From VRUE01 sp033856195 (lineage in GTDB: Bacteria > Actinomycetota > Thermoleophilia > Solirubrobacterales > 70-9), in assembly GCA_033856195.1 (NCBI GenBank), contig JAWVFL010000067.1, positions 1 to 64,000 on the forward strand: DNA of 64,000 nucleotides, in the 5' to 3' direction. Shown one piece after another: positions 35,004 through 44,450 of the stretch. Numbering within the stretch: the first letter of the stretch is position 1; the number at the start of each line of letters is the position of its first letter. Below the pieces are notes generated by a model. It was not told the origin of the DNA and ran no database searches. It saw only the letters and a list, made by a program, of their open reading frames with translations. A program made the translations under genes and the position numbers.

Positions 35004-36401
35004 ATGGCCAAGGCCGACGCCGACCGCACCGCCGACGTCCTGACGATCTTCGGGATCAGCGGCGACCTGGCGAAGAAGATGACCTTTCGGGCGCTCTACC
35101 GGCTGGAGGCGCGGGGCATGCTCGACTGCCCGATCGTCGGCGTCGCGATCGACGATTGGGATACGGAGCAGCTGCGCAAGCACGCCCACGACTCGATCGC
35201 GGCGACCGTCAGCGATCACGACGAGAACGTCTTCAACCGCCTCGCGGAACGGCTCGCTTACGTCCAGGGGGACTACGCGGACGCCGAGACCTTCCAGCGT
35301 GTGGCAGACGCCATTGGCGAGGCGAAGCGGCCGGTCTTCTACCTGGAGATCCCGCCGTCGCTGTTCGCCACCGTGGTCCATGGGCTCGCCGACGCTGGGC
35401 TGACCGAGAACGCCCACGTCGTGATCGAGAAGCCCTTCGGCCACGACCTCGAATCGGCGCGAGCCCTCAATGCCGAACTCTGCGAGGTCCTCGACGAGGA
35501 GCAGATCCTGCGCATCGACCACTACCTCGGCAAGGAGCCGGTGATGGACATCACCTACCTGCGCTTCGCCAACTCGGTGCTGGAGCCAGTCTGGAACCGC
35601 CAGCACGTCTCCCACGTGCAGTTGACGATCGCCGAGGACTTCGGCGTCGATGACCGGGGCCGCTTCTACGACGCCGTCGGGGCGATGCGGGACGTGATCC
35701 AGAACCACGCCCTGCAGGTGCTGGCCCTGGTCGGTATGGGCCCGCCGACCGGCAACCACCACGATTCGATCCGCGACAAGAAGCTCGAATTCTTCAAGGC
35801 GACTCGCACGGCGGACCCGAAGCACTACGTGCGCGGCCAGTACAACGGCTTCTGCGACGTCAAGGACGTGGCGGCGGACTCGACCACGGAGACCTTCGCC
35901 GCGCTCGAGCTGGAGGTCGACAACTGGCGCTGGCACGGGGTTCCCTTCTTCATCCGCGCCGGCAAGTGCATGCCGGCCAAGTCAAGCGAGGTGAGTGTCG
36001 TCTTCAGGCGGCCACCACCAATGGGCGTCGGCCCCGGCAAGCGGCCGGACCCGAACCGGATGACGGTGCGAATCGAGCCCGAACCCGGGGCGCGCATGCG
36101 CCTCTTCGCCAAGCGGGCGGGAGAAGAGGCGTTCGAGCCGGCCGATCTCGAGGTCCTCTTCGAGAAAACGCCCGGCGAGGATCCCGAGCCCTACGAGCGG
36201 CTGCTCGGCGACGCGATCGCCGGCCGCCACCAGCTCTTCACCCGCCAGGACACGGTCGAAGAGACCTGGCGGATCGTGCAGCCGCTGCTCGACGATCCGG
36301 GGCCGGTGCATCCGTATGAGCCCGGCACCTGGGGGCCGCCCGAGGCGGACAAGCTGACCCGCGGTATCACCCACTGGCACGAGCCCTGGTTGCCGGGCTA
36401 A
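35004..36401 (+). CDS. zwf: glucose-6-phosphate 1-dehydrogenase
   Basis: First enzyme of the oxidative pentose phosphate pathway. 465 aa from ATG 35004. N-terminal cofactor motif FGISGDLAKKM, active-site signature RIDHYLGKEPV and YNGFCDVKDVAADSTTETFAA. The product feeds Pgl and Gnd, whose genes are divergent next door. No opcA gene is adjacent. Confidence 0.95.
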   Translation: MAKADADRTADVLTIFGISGDLAKKMTFRALYRLEARGMLDCPIVGVAIDDWDTEQLRKHAHDSIAATVSDHDENVFNRLAERLAYVQGDYADAETFQRVADAIGEAKRPVFYLEIPPSLFATVVHGLADAGLTENAHVVIEKPFGHDLESARALNAELCEVLDEEQILRIDHYLGKEPVMDITYLRFANSVLEPVWNRQHVSHVQLTIAEDFGVDDRGRFYDAVGAMRDVIQNHALQVLALVGMGPPTGNHHDSIRDKKLEFFKATRTADPKHYVRGQYNGFCDVKDVAADSTTETFAALELEVDNWRWHGVPFFIRAGKCMPAKSSEVSVVFRRPPPMGVGPGKRPDPNRMTVRIEPEPGARMRLFAKRAGEEAFEPADLEVLFEKTPGEDPEPYERLLGDAIAGRHQLFTRQDTVEETWRIVQPLLDDPGPVHPYEPGTWGPPEADKLTRGITHWHEPWLPG

Positions 36402-36492
36402 CCCCGTTAGGCACAGGAAATCGACGCTCTCGCCGAGGAGTTGTCACAGGTCTCCGTCCAGATCGTCGGCTGATACCCATAGCCTGGTCGCA

Positions 36493-38034
36493 ATGACAGT
36501 CGTGACAGGGAACAGGGCCGACCAGCTTCTCGGCGAGCTCGGCTTCGAGAGCTGGCGGCCCGGACAGCGGGAGGCGGTGGAGGCGGGCCTGGAAGGGCGC
36601 GACTCGCTGATCGTGATGCCGACCGGCGGCGGCAAGAGCCTCTGCTACCAGCTGCCCGGGCTGGCGACGGAGGACCTGACGATCGTGGTCAGCCCGCTGA
36701 TCGCGCTGATGCAGGACCAGTGGCGCCGGCTCACCGCCGCCGGACACCCGGTGGCGATGATCTCCTCCGGGATGAGTGCCGAAGGCGCCCGCGAAGCCCT
36801 CGACCAGGTGCGCGACGGCAGCGCGCGGATCGTCTACTGCTCGCCGGAGCGATTCGCCTCCCCAGTCTTCCTCGAGGCGCTGGCCCAGCGCCGGATCGAC
36901 CTGCTTGCCGTCGACGAGGCGCACTGCGTCTCGGAATGGGGTCACGACTTCCGCCCCGACTACCTGCGACTGCCGGAGATCGCCGAGCGACTCGGCCGGC
37001 CCCCGGTGATGGCCTGCACGGCGACCGCGACCAAGGCAGTGGCGGCGGAGATCGTCTCCCGCTTCGGGCTGAAGAGCCCCTTGCAGGTGCGCTCCGGCTT
37101 CGACCGCCCCAACCTCTCCTTCGACGTCGTCCAGCTCGAGGGCAAGGGCTCCAAGGCACGGCGGCTGGCGCTGCTGGAAGGCGGTCTCGCCGACCCCGAG
37201 AACCGCCCGGCCATCGTCTACTGCGGCACCCGGCGCGACACCGACGAGGTGGCCCAGGCCCTGCGGGAATCCGGCTTGCGAGCGCTGGCCTACCACGCCG
37301 GCATGGAGTCCGATGACCGGACCACGACCCAGCGCCGCTTCATGGAAGGCGACGCGGAAGTCATCGTCGCCACCAACGCCTTCGGTATGGGCGTCGACAA
37401 GGCCGACGTGCGCTCGGTCTGGCACATGGCGATCCCGACCAGCCTCGAGGCCTACTACCAGGAGGCCGGGCGCGGCGGCCGGGATGGGCTGCCGGCGAAG
37501 GCCGTGCTGCTGGCGATGAAGGCCGACCTCGGCCGGCTGGTGCGCTTCATCGAGCAACGCGATCCCGAGCTGGCGATCGCCCGCGAGCGCGGCTGGCGCG
37601 ACTACCACACGATCAAGGCCTTCATCTATGGCGAGCGCTGCCGGCGCCGCAGCATCCTCGACCACTTCGGCGACCGCGAGGCCGGCCGGCCGCTGGGGCG
37701 CTGCTGCGACGTCTGCGACTCGCTGCGCTGGCTGCCCGATCCGGAGACGATCGTGATCAAGCGAGCCCCTCGCGCGAAGGCATCCGCCGCCCCACCGGCC
37801 GAGCTGGCCGAGGCCGACGCGCCGCTGTTCGAGGAGCTGAAGGCCTGGCGGCTTAAGGCCGCCTCGGGCAAACCGGCCTACACGGTGGCGCACAACTCGA
37901 CCTTGACCGCGATCGCCACGGTCCGGCCCGCCGACGAGACGGGCCTCGGCGCAATCCGCGGCATCGGTCCCAGCTTCGTCGCCAAGTACGCGCCCGAGGT
38001 CCTTCAGATCGTCGCCAGCCGTACGCCGCGCTGA
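36493..38034 (+). CDS. recQ: RecQ-family ATP-dependent DNA helicase
   Basis: 513 aa. Helicase motif 0 FESWRPGQREAVEA, Walker A MPTGGGKSLCYQLP, DEAH box AVDEAHCVSEWGHDFRP, motif VI QEAGRGGRDGLPA. The RecQ zinc-binding region has Cys in GERCRRRSIL, RCCDVCDSL. The C-terminal approx. 85 residues (FEELKAWRLKAASGKPAYTV, LGAIRGIGPSFVAKY) are an HRDC domain. Shorter than E. coli RecQ because the winged-helix part is reduced. Acts in 3'-5' unwinding at repair and recombination sites. Stands alone. Confidence 0.93.
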   Translation: MTVVTGNRADQLLGELGFESWRPGQREAVEAGLEGRDSLIVMPTGGGKSLCYQLPGLATEDLTIVVSPLIALMQDQWRRLTAAGHPVAMISSGMSAEGAREALDQVRDGSARIVYCSPERFASPVFLEALAQRRIDLLAVDEAHCVSEWGHDFRPDYLRLPEIAERLGRPPVMACTATATKAVAAEIVSRFGLKSPLQVRSGFDRPNLSFDVVQLEGKGSKARRLALLEGGLADPENRPAIVYCGTRRDTDEVAQALRESGLRALAYHAGMESDDRTTTQRRFMEGDAEVIVATNAFGMGVDKADVRSVWHMAIPTSLEAYYQEAGRGGRDGLPAKAVLLAMKADLGRLVRFIEQRDPELAIARERGWRDYHTIKAFIYGERCRRRSILDHFGDREAGRPLGRCCDVCDSLRWLPDPETIVIKRAPRAKASAAPPAELAEADAPLFEELKAWRLKAASGKPAYTVAHNSTLTAIATVRPADETGLGAIRGIGPSFVAKYAPEVLQIVASRTPR

Positions 38035-38159
38035 ACGCCAGCGGGGGGTGTTCTACCTCCACACGATCTCCCCCGCCGGCGGGCCGGTGTCACAACACCT
38101 CCGATATCCGTTCCGCTGGCAGGGAGGGACGTGCGCCCCGGCGGTCGAATGAGGCTCGG

Positions 38160-39227
38160 ATGATGACCTTGACGCGAACGCGAGTTGTCCTCGTGGCTCT
38201 GGCCACGGCGGCGCTCTGCTTTTCGATCGCCGCCGGCGCTGAAGCCGGCGCGCTGCTGCCCAAGGGCAAGAAGATCTTCTTCGGCGTCAGCGACACCGGC
38301 GACTCGGCCGACTTCGGCCAGTTCAGTGAGGCGCTGAACAAGCATCCCGCGCTGATCGAGAGCTTCCGCACCTGGGGCTCGGACTTTCCCGAGTCGATCG
38401 AACGCTGGCAGGCGGCCCGGGCCCGCCCCGTGCTGCACCTGACGACCGCCGACAACAACGACGGGCACGAGCTGATCAGCCCGCGAGCGATCGCCCAGGG
38501 CTACGGCGACGAATACCTGATCCGGCTCAACCGGCTGTTCTGGGAGAAGAAAATGGCCGCCTACATACGCCCACTGGGCGAGCCGAACCGCTGCCTCAAC
38601 GTCTACTCCTCCTACGACTGCGCCGGCGCCCTGCGCGACACCGCCCACAAGCCGCGCTGGTACCGCCTCGCCTTCCGCCGCATCTACGTGATCGTGCACG
38701 GTGGCGGCAGCCGGGCGAAGATCGACGCGCGGCTCGGCGAAGCCGGCCTGGCGCCGCTGCGTGCGGGAGGCAACGGCCTGCCGCGGGCTCCTGTCGCAGT
38801 GCTCTGGAGCACCCTGCCCGCTGGGTCGCCCACGGTCCCGCAGAACCGGCCCAAGCACTTCTATCCCGGCGACGACTACGTCGATTGGGTCGGCACCGAC
38901 TTCTACTCCGACAACCAGGACTGGAAAGCGCTCACCGGCCTCTACAACCGCTTTTCCGAGAAGCCCTTCTCACTCCCCGAGTTCGGCGTCTCGGGCGGCG
39001 ACGATCCCGCCTACATGACCAGGCTGATGACCTGGGTGAGGCGCCACAAGCGGACCAAGATGCTCATCTACTACCAGGACTTCGGCTCGGCCAGCGCCTA
39101 CCGGATCCAGAACTACCCCGCCAGCCTCGCGGCCCTAAGCGCCGCTATCCACCACCCGGTTTTCCCGGCTTTTGCCCCGAACCCGCCGGTCGCGCCGCCC
39201 CCGCCCCCCGGCGGCCTCGCTCCTTAG
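38160..39227 (+). CDS. secreted GH26-like glycoside hydrolase
   Basis: 355 aa with a Sec signal peptide (VVLVALATAALCFSIAAGAEAG). The TIM-barrel-like mature part carries AYIRPLGEPNR (acid/base Glu in the R-x-x-x-E-x-N pattern), DWVGTDFYSD and SLPEFGVSGG (candidate nucleophile Glu), matching beta-mannanase-like GH26 and related families. It ends in a Pro-rich tail (VAPPPPPGG). Substrate not determined. ATG 38160 is followed by a second ATG, either of which could be used. Confidence 0.7.
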   Translation: MMTLTRTRVVLVALATAALCFSIAAGAEAGALLPKGKKIFFGVSDTGDSADFGQFSEALNKHPALIESFRTWGSDFPESIERWQAARARPVLHLTTADNNDGHELISPRAIAQGYGDEYLIRLNRLFWEKKMAAYIRPLGEPNRCLNVYSSYDCAGALRDTAHKPRWYRLAFRRIYVIVHGGGSRAKIDARLGEAGLAPLRAGGNGLPRAPVAVLWSTLPAGSPTVPQNRPKHFYPGDDYVDWVGTDFYSDNQDWKALTGLYNRFSEKPFSLPEFGVSGGDDPAYMTRLMTWVRRHKRTKMLIYYQDFGSASAYRIQNYPASLAALSAAIHHPVFPAFAPNPPVAPPPPPGGLAP

Positions 39228-39302
39228 CCTTCGGGGCGACGATCGCGGGGGAAACGGCGCGCTTGAGTAGCGGGTGCGGGCCGGGTCGAGCCCGAGGACC
39301 GG

Positions 39303-39443
39303 CTAGTTGAAGGCCTTCGCCTCCGGCTTCGGGGGCTTCTGCGTCACGAAGGTCGCATTGGAGTTATGGATGTCGCCGGGACGCTTGAGCAACTCGTAGG
39401 CGAGCACACCGGCCCCGAAGACAGCGATCAGCCCGATGGCCAG
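39303..39443 (-). CDS. possible tiny membrane protein with CTG start
   Basis: A 46-residue frame with a TM helix (AIGLIAVFGAGVLAYELL) and a charged tail (KPPKPEAKAFN). The only plausible start is CTG 39443, which has a strong AAGGAG 9 bases upstream; no ATG, GTG or TTG is available. The same frame runs back to the stop of the SRPBCC gene, so a readthrough extension adding a membrane anchor is the alternative. Confidence 0.35.
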   Translation of the reverse strand: MAIGLIAVFGAGVLAYELLKRPGDIHNSNATFVTQKPPKPEAKAFN

Positions 39444-39503
39444 CCTGTGCCGCTCCTTCCCAGTAGTGCTCCGCCTGCGCCCACAGACCCGGCGAGGAGT
39501 GTT

Positions 39504-39959
39504 TTAGCGGCGCAGCTCAACCCCCGCCACGGCGCGCCGTTCGGACTCCTTGGCGACCCCGTCGATCAGACCTTTGATCGCCTGCTTGATTCCGGCGACG
39601 ACGGCGAAGCCGACGACCGGCAGGGTCGGCTGGGTGCGAACCGCGTAGACCATCTTCGTCCCACCGTTCTCAGCCGTCAGCTCAACCGTCCCGACATGAT
39701 CGCGAACAGGCAACCCAGAGAGAACGGTGTACGAAAACCGACTCGGAGCCTCAAAAGCGATCACTTCCTCCCGCATCGGCGGTCCCGCCACGGTCAGCTT
39801 GCGAATAGCGCCGACCCCATTCGGATCGGTCTCCCCTTCCCGCTCCAGCTCAGACTTCCGCAACGGCGTCAGCTCGGAGTACTTCCGATGATCCGTGAGC
39901 ACCGCGAACACGGTCTCCGGCGATGCGGCGATCTCGCGGGTAAGAGTGAAGCTGGCCAT
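39504..39959 (-). CDS. SRPBCC (START-like) family protein
   Basis: 151 aa. The N-terminus FTLTREIAASPETVFAVLTDHRKY is the usual polyketide-cyclase/dehydrase start, followed by antiparallel strands and a long C-terminal helix (AGIKQAIKGLIDGVAKESERR). These helix-grip proteins bind hydrophobic ligands or modify lipids and polyketides. No specific ligand can be assigned. Confidence 0.85.
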   Translation of the reverse strand: MASFTLTREIAASPETVFAVLTDHRKYSELTPLRKSELEREGETDPNGVGAIRKLTVAGPPMREEVIAFEAPSRFSYTVLSGLPVRDHVGTVELTAENGGTKMVYAVRTQPTLPVVGFAVVAGIKQAIKGLIDGVAKESERRAVAGVELRR

Positions 39960-39992
39960 TAGCGGGGCAGCCTACCGAGCCGAACGGGCGCG

Positions 39993-40997
39993 CTAGGCCA
40001 GGCGCCAGCGCTGGGGGTCGGTTCCTTCCACCTTGAGCACTTCACCGAGGATGGCCATGTGATCGAGGCAAGAAAGCACTATCTGCAAGACCCAGGCGCT
40101 GACGGGCGTATTCACGTTCTCGGCACCGACGATCTCGGCGACGATCTCAAACCCCGTCCTCTCCCCCTCCGCCAAAGCGTCGCGAGTCTTTTCCAAAAGC
40201 TCGCCGACCTGCCTGCGCGCCTCGTCGATCTTGGCCTGCGGATCGCGGAAGGGACGACCGTGCCCGGGTAGACAGAGGCCGACTTCGAGCGGCTCGACAC
40301 GGTCGAGGCTGCCGAGAAATTCGCCGACCGGGTCGGGGCTGTGACCGTGGTCGAAGAAGAGAACGGTGCGGCCCAGCAGGTGGTCGCCGGAGATCATCAG
40401 TTTGCGCTCGGGCTGGTGGAGGACGACGTGGGAGGGCGCGTGACCGGGCGTCTCATACACCTGCCAGGTGCCGAGGTCGGTCTCCACCTCGACTCCAGGC
40501 AGCAGGTCGCGGTCCGGCTCGATGATCGCGTCGATGCCGTTGTCGTCACTGTCTTTGCGAGCCTCGCGGTAGCGTTCGAGCCCGGCCACCGGGACGCCGC
40601 TCTGCCGCGCCACCTCGAGCCGCTGCTCGAGCGCCGCCGCCGGATCGTCGGCGAGCAGGCGCACGTGTTCCCAGGCGGGGTGCATCCAGAGCTCACAGCC
40701 CGCGCCCTCGACGATCGGCGCCGCGTGGCCGTAGTGGTCGGTGTGGGAGTGGGTGCAGACGAGCAGCTTCACGTCCTCGAGGCCGAAGCCCGCCTGGGCG
40801 AGCGCGAGGTCGAACTGGCGCATCCGGCCCTTGCCGCCGATGCCGGTGTCGAAGAGGACGATTCCGCCATCGGCCTCGATGGCCCAGACGTTGCCATGGG
40901 GCACCCCCGGCCAGGGCAGCGCCAGCCGCAGCCGCCAGACGCCGGGCAGGACTTTCTCGCTGCGCGGCGCCTCGGGCCGCTTGCGCTCGTCCGCCAT
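39993..40997 (-). CDS. MBL-fold metallo-hydrolase with C-terminal helical domain
   Basis: 334 aa. Zinc motif THSHTDHYG (HxHxDH), ETPGHAPSHV, ISGDHLLG and GLCLPGHGRPF. The C-terminal approx. 80 residues (DEARRQVGELLEKTRDAL, VLQIVLSCLDHMAILGEV) are helical, as in the LACTB2/RNase Z-like or quorum-quenching subgroups. Substrate unknown. Divergent from the MFS gene across a palindrome. Confidence 0.88.
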   Translation of the reverse strand: MADERKRPEAPRSEKVLPGVWRLRLALPWPGVPHGNVWAIEADGGIVLFDTGIGGKGRMRQFDLALAQAGFGLEDVKLLVCTHSHTDHYGHAAPIVEGAGCELWMHPAWEHVRLLADDPAAALEQRLEVARQSGVPVAGLERYREARKDSDDNGIDAIIEPDRDLLPGVEVETDLGTWQVYETPGHAPSHVVLHQPERKLMISGDHLLGRTVLFFDHGHSPDPVGEFLGSLDRVEPLEVGLCLPGHGRPFRDPQAKIDEARRQVGELLEKTRDALAEGERTGFEIVAEIVGAENVNTPVSAWVLQIVLSCLDHMAILGEVLKVEGTDPQRWRLA

Positions 40998-41019
40998 CGA
41001 CGCAGCACACTATCTCCCA

Positions 41020-41070
41020 GGCGTGTCTGAGCTTAAGGGTCCATGTGGCCCCCCTAAGCTCAGACACGCC
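41020..41070. repeat. 16-bp-arm palindrome between divergent genes
   Basis: ggcgtgtctgagctta (41020-41035) and its exact reverse complement (41055-41070) flank a loop with further ggg/ccc pairing. It lies between the starts of the MBL and MFS genes, where no terminator is expected. It may be an operator or a mobile palindrome. Confidence 0.7.
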
Positions 41071-41112
41071 CCGAGCGGAGCGCCGTCATGCTGGGATAGG
41101 TTGCCTGCGCAT

Positions 41113-42666
41113 ATGGAGCCGAGCAGCCCCAAGCGCGCTGGACTCGTCCTCACCGCGCTGATCCTGGTCGCCGCGGTAGCCAACCTCAATCTCGCTGTTG
41201 CCAACGTGGCCCTGCCCGACATCGGCAAGGCCTTCAACGCCGGCCAGACGACCCTCAACCTCGTCGCCGTCGGCTACTCGCTGGGGCTGGCGACCTCGGT
41301 GCTCTACCTCGGTGCGCTCGGCGACCGCTACGGGCGCAAGATGATGCTGCTGCTCGGCATGGGACTGACGATCCCCGCCTCGCTGCTGGCCGGCTTGGCC
41401 CCCTCGATCGGCGTCCTCTTCGTCGCCCGCGTGCTCGGCGGGGTCGCCGCCGGGATGGCCTTCCCGACCACCCTGGCACTGATCACCGCCCTATGGTCGG
41501 GCAACGACCGCACCCGCTCGATCGCGCTCTGGTCGGCGATCGGCGGCGCGATCGCCTCGCTCGGCCCGCTGCTCTCCGGTGCCCTGCTCGAGCAGTTCGA
41601 CTGGGGCTCGGTCTTCCTTGTCACCCTGCCCCTCGCCACGCTCGCCCTCTACCTCGCCTGGCGCTACGTCCCGGCCCACGTCAACGAGACCAGCGAGCCA
41701 GTCGACAACCTCGGCGGCATCCTCTCGATCCTGCTCGTGGCGGCGCTGGTGCTGGGGATCAACCTGGCGCCCGTGCCCGGCAAGGGTGCGCTGGCGATCG
41801 GGCTCGGCATCGTCGCCCTCGCTGCGACCGGCGCCTTCGTCCTGCGCCAGCGCCGCGTGCGCTCGCCGCTGTATGACCTCGAGGTGGCGAGGCGGCGGAT
41901 CTTCTGGGTCGCTGCCTGTGCCGGGATCATCGTCTTCGGCTCGCTGATGGGGGCGATGTTCATCGGCCAGCAGTTCCTCCAAAACGTGCTCGCCTACTCG
42001 ACCCTCGACTCGGGCCTGGCGATCCTGCCGGCGGCGCTGCTGATGGTGATCGTCGCGCCCCGCTCGGCGAAGCTGGTCGAGACCCGTGGCGCCCGATTCA
42101 CGCTGCTGGTCGGCTACGTCTTCTGCGTGCTCGGCTTCCTCACCATGCTGCTGCTCTGGAAAGACAACATCGACTACTGGAAGGTCGGCCTCGGCTATGC
42201 CTTCATCGGCATCGGCGTCGGCTTCGCCGGCACGCCCGCCTCGCATTCACTGACCGGCTCGGTACCGGTCAAGCGGGCCGGGATGGCCTCGGGAACGGCC
42301 GACCTGCAGCGCGACCTCGGCGGGGCGATCATGCAGTCGATCTTCGGCGCCCTGCTCACCGCGGGTTACGCCGCCGCCGCCAGCGCCGCGATCGCTTCGT
42401 CGGGTGAATCGAGCAGGGTCACGGAAAACGTCCAGGGCGAGCTGACCAAGTCCTTCTCCAGCGCCGCTGACGTCGCCGCGCAGTACCCCAGGCACAGCGA
42501 ACAGATCATCGCCGCCGCCAAGACCTCCTTCCTACAGGGCGATGAGTGGGCCTATGCCGCCGGCATCGCCGCGATCCTGCTCGGTGGCGCCCTCGTCTTC
42601 TTCGCCTTCCCCAAGCGGGACGAGGAGGAGCGGCTGCTCACCCAATACAACGCCGAAGACGCCTAG
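41113..42666 (+). CDS. MFS transporter, DHA2 (14-TM) type
   Basis: 517 aa with 14 predicted helices. Motif A appears as GDRYGRKMM after TM2, ANVALPDIGKAF is typical of the QacA/EmrB group in TM1, and a motif C-like GPLLSGALLEQ lies in TM5. A proton-driven exporter for drugs or metabolites is expected. ATG 41113 gives the family start. LtrA follows after a palindrome-bearing gap. Confidence 0.9.
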   Translation: MEPSSPKRAGLVLTALILVAAVANLNLAVANVALPDIGKAFNAGQTTLNLVAVGYSLGLATSVLYLGALGDRYGRKMMLLLGMGLTIPASLLAGLAPSIGVLFVARVLGGVAAGMAFPTTLALITALWSGNDRTRSIALWSAIGGAIASLGPLLSGALLEQFDWGSVFLVTLPLATLALYLAWRYVPAHVNETSEPVDNLGGILSILLVAALVLGINLAPVPGKGALAIGLGIVALAATGAFVLRQRRVRSPLYDLEVARRRIFWVAACAGIIVFGSLMGAMFIGQQFLQNVLAYSTLDSGLAILPAALLMVIVAPRSAKLVETRGARFTLLVGYVFCVLGFLTMLLLWKDNIDYWKVGLGYAFIGIGVGFAGTPASHSLTGSVPVKRAGMASGTADLQRDLGGAIMQSIFGALLTAGYAAAASAAIASSGESSRVTENVQGELTKSFSSAADVAAQYPRHSEQIIAAAKTSFLQGDEWAYAAGIAAILLGGALVFFAFPKRDEEERLLTQYNAEDA

Positions 42667-42677
42667 CCTGACCGCAC

Positions 42678-42724
42678 TTCCGGTGCGCTTTATCCCCCTA
42701 TAAGGAGGAAAAGGCGCACCGGAA
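42678..42724. repeat. palindrome, core TTCCGGTGCGC
   Basis: ttccggtgcgc (42678-42688) and gcgcaccggaa (42714-42724) are perfect 11-bp arms, continued by weaker tt/aa pairing. It lies 12 bases after the MFS stop and may terminate that transcript. The same core is in the palindrome at 63905-63956. Confidence 0.7.
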
Positions 42725-42741
42725 CGAGGGCCGCTGTCAAG

Positions 42742-43935
42742 ATGCCCGCGATGGCCGCCGGCGACGAAGTGCGCTCTTCCCGCCTTGGCGCCACCCTGCG
42801 CGAAGGCGAGCGGGTGACGCCCCTCGAGCTCTTCTTCGACCTGGTCTTCGTACTGGCGATCACTCAGTGCACAGCGCTGATGTCGCACCACCCCACCTGG
42901 TCGGGGCTGGCGCAGGGTCTGCTGGTGCTGGGGATGCTTTGGTGGGCCTGGACCGGCTACTCCTGGCTGACCAGCGTGATCGACCCCGAGGAGGGCGCGG
43001 TGCGGCTGGTCATGTTCGGGGCGATGGCGGCGCTGCTGCTCGTTTCGCTCTGCGTACCGGAAGCGTTTGGCAGCCTGGCCCTCGCCTTTGCGCTGATCTA
43101 CGGCGTGGTTCGTTCCGCGCAGATCGCTCTCTTCATGCTCGCCAGCCCTGAGGACGACGCGTTGCGCCACTCGGTGCTCGGCCTTGGCGCAAGCACGGCG
43201 GTTGCCGTCGTGCTCCTCGCCGCAGCCTCTCTCTTCGACGGCCTTGCGCAGGGCGCGCTCTGGGCACTCGCCCTCTTCCTCGACATGGCTGGGCCCTACT
43301 TCTTCGGATCCGAGGGCTGGAAATTGGTCCCCGGGCATTTCGCCGAGCGCCACGGGCTGATCGTGATCATCGCCCTCGGCGAGTCGATCGTTGCAATCGG
43401 CGTCGGCGCCTCCCACACGCTGACGCTCGGCATCGGCACGGCGGGCGTCCTTGGCGTCGCCCTCACCGCGGCGATGTGGTGGATCTACTTCGACATCGTC
43501 GCGATCGTCGCTGGGAAACGGCTGGCGGAGGCGAAGATCGGTAAGACGCAGAACGAGATGGCGCGCGACTCCTACTCGTACCTCCACCTGGTGATGGTGG
43601 CGGGAATCGTGCTCGTCGCCCTCGGCCTGAAGAAGACAATCGGCCACTTCGACGGCCATCTGGACGCCGTGCCTGCCTTCGCGCTGCTCGGCGGTCTCGC
43701 CGTCTATCTGCTGGGCCACGTCGCCTTCCGCTACCGCCACATCCATACGATCAACCGCCAGCGCCTGCTGCTCGCGATCGCGCTGCTGATCCTGGTGCCG
43801 GTGGCGACGGAGGTGCCGGCGCTGGCTGCGCTCGCTTTCGCCAATGTCCTGATCTGGACGATGATCGCTTACGAGACCCGCCTCTACGGCGAGGGCCGTC
43901 ACGAGGTGCGGCGCCCGCAGACAGCCGAGACCTGA
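42742..43935 (+). CDS. low temperature requirement protein A (LtrA) family membrane protein
   Basis: 397 aa, about 10-11 TM helices. The family start TPLELFFDLVFVLAITQ is clear, followed by GMLWWAWTGYSWL, AERHGLIVIIALGESIVAIG and MWWIYFD, all LtrA hallmarks. Biochemical function in bacteria is not settled. Start ATG 42742. Confidence 0.9.
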   Translation: MPAMAAGDEVRSSRLGATLREGERVTPLELFFDLVFVLAITQCTALMSHHPTWSGLAQGLLVLGMLWWAWTGYSWLTSVIDPEEGAVRLVMFGAMAALLLVSLCVPEAFGSLALAFALIYGVVRSAQIALFMLASPEDDALRHSVLGLGASTAVAVVLLAAASLFDGLAQGALWALALFLDMAGPYFFGSEGWKLVPGHFAERHGLIVIIALGESIVAIGVGASHTLTLGIGTAGVLGVALTAAMWWIYFDIVAIVAGKRLAEAKIGKTQNEMARDSYSYLHLVMVAGIVLVALGLKKTIGHFDGHLDAVPAFALLGGLAVYLLGHVAFRYRHIHTINRQRLLLAIALLILVPVATEVPALAALAFANVLIWTMIAYETRLYGEGRHEVRRPQTAET

Positions 43936-43941
43936 TCGCCG

Positions 43942-44115
43942 CTAGCTGGTGGCGAGGCCGATGGCCAGCAGCGGGAAGGCCAGCATCACGCCGAGATAAG
44001 CGCCAACCGCAGCGCCGGTGAGAACGCTGGTCGTGCGCGAGCGCAGGCCGGAGATGACGCCGATCAGAAAGATTGCGCCAGCAAGGACGAGGCCGATCCA
44101 GAAGACGTCGGGCAT
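43942..44115 (-). CDS. small two-TM membrane protein (57 aa)
   Basis: ATG 44115 to TAG 43942-43944. Two hydrophobic helices (FWIGLVLAGAIFLIGVISGL and AVGAYLGVMLAFPLLAIGLA) separated by SRTTSV. Convergent with LtrA, 6 bases apart. No family recognised; length, clean start/stop and hydrophobic pattern support it. Confidence 0.5.
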   Translation of the reverse strand: MPDVFWIGLVLAGAIFLIGVISGLRSRTTSVLTGAAVGAYLGVMLAFPLLAIGLATS

Positions 44116-44183
44116 GAGCGCGGGCGAGGTTATCGAACCGCCAGGGCGGGAGGATTTGGCGTCCCAGCGGCAAACCGATCGCC

Positions 44184-44321
44184 ATGGACGAAACCGGCGG
44201 CTCCAACAAGAAGCTGATCCTCGTCGCGATGATCTTCGCCGGAGTGATGGTCGTCGCCTTCGGTCGTGGCGCTGGTCTTGAGCCGGCGGGGAAGGTGGAG
44301 GAGTCAGAGCCGGCGCCCTAA
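44184..44321 (+). CDS. small single-TM protein (45 aa)
   Basis: ATG 44184 opens MDETGGSNKKLILVAMIFAG, one TM helix and an acidic tail (KVEESEPAP). The Shine-Dalgarno is weak. An overlapping frame continues to 44454 with an unrelated charged product; neither is recognised. Confidence 0.35.
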   Translation: MDETGGSNKKLILVAMIFAGVMVVAFGRGAGLEPAGKVEESEPAP

Positions 44322-44450
44322 GCTGAAGCGCGTCGAAGAAGACGGCGACGAAGAGCCGGCGGCACGCGCGCCGACCGCCGCCGACATCGCCGGCCTGGAC
44401 GGCGACTACCTACGCCCATATTGCCCGCCGAGGTTTGAACAGCACTCGGG

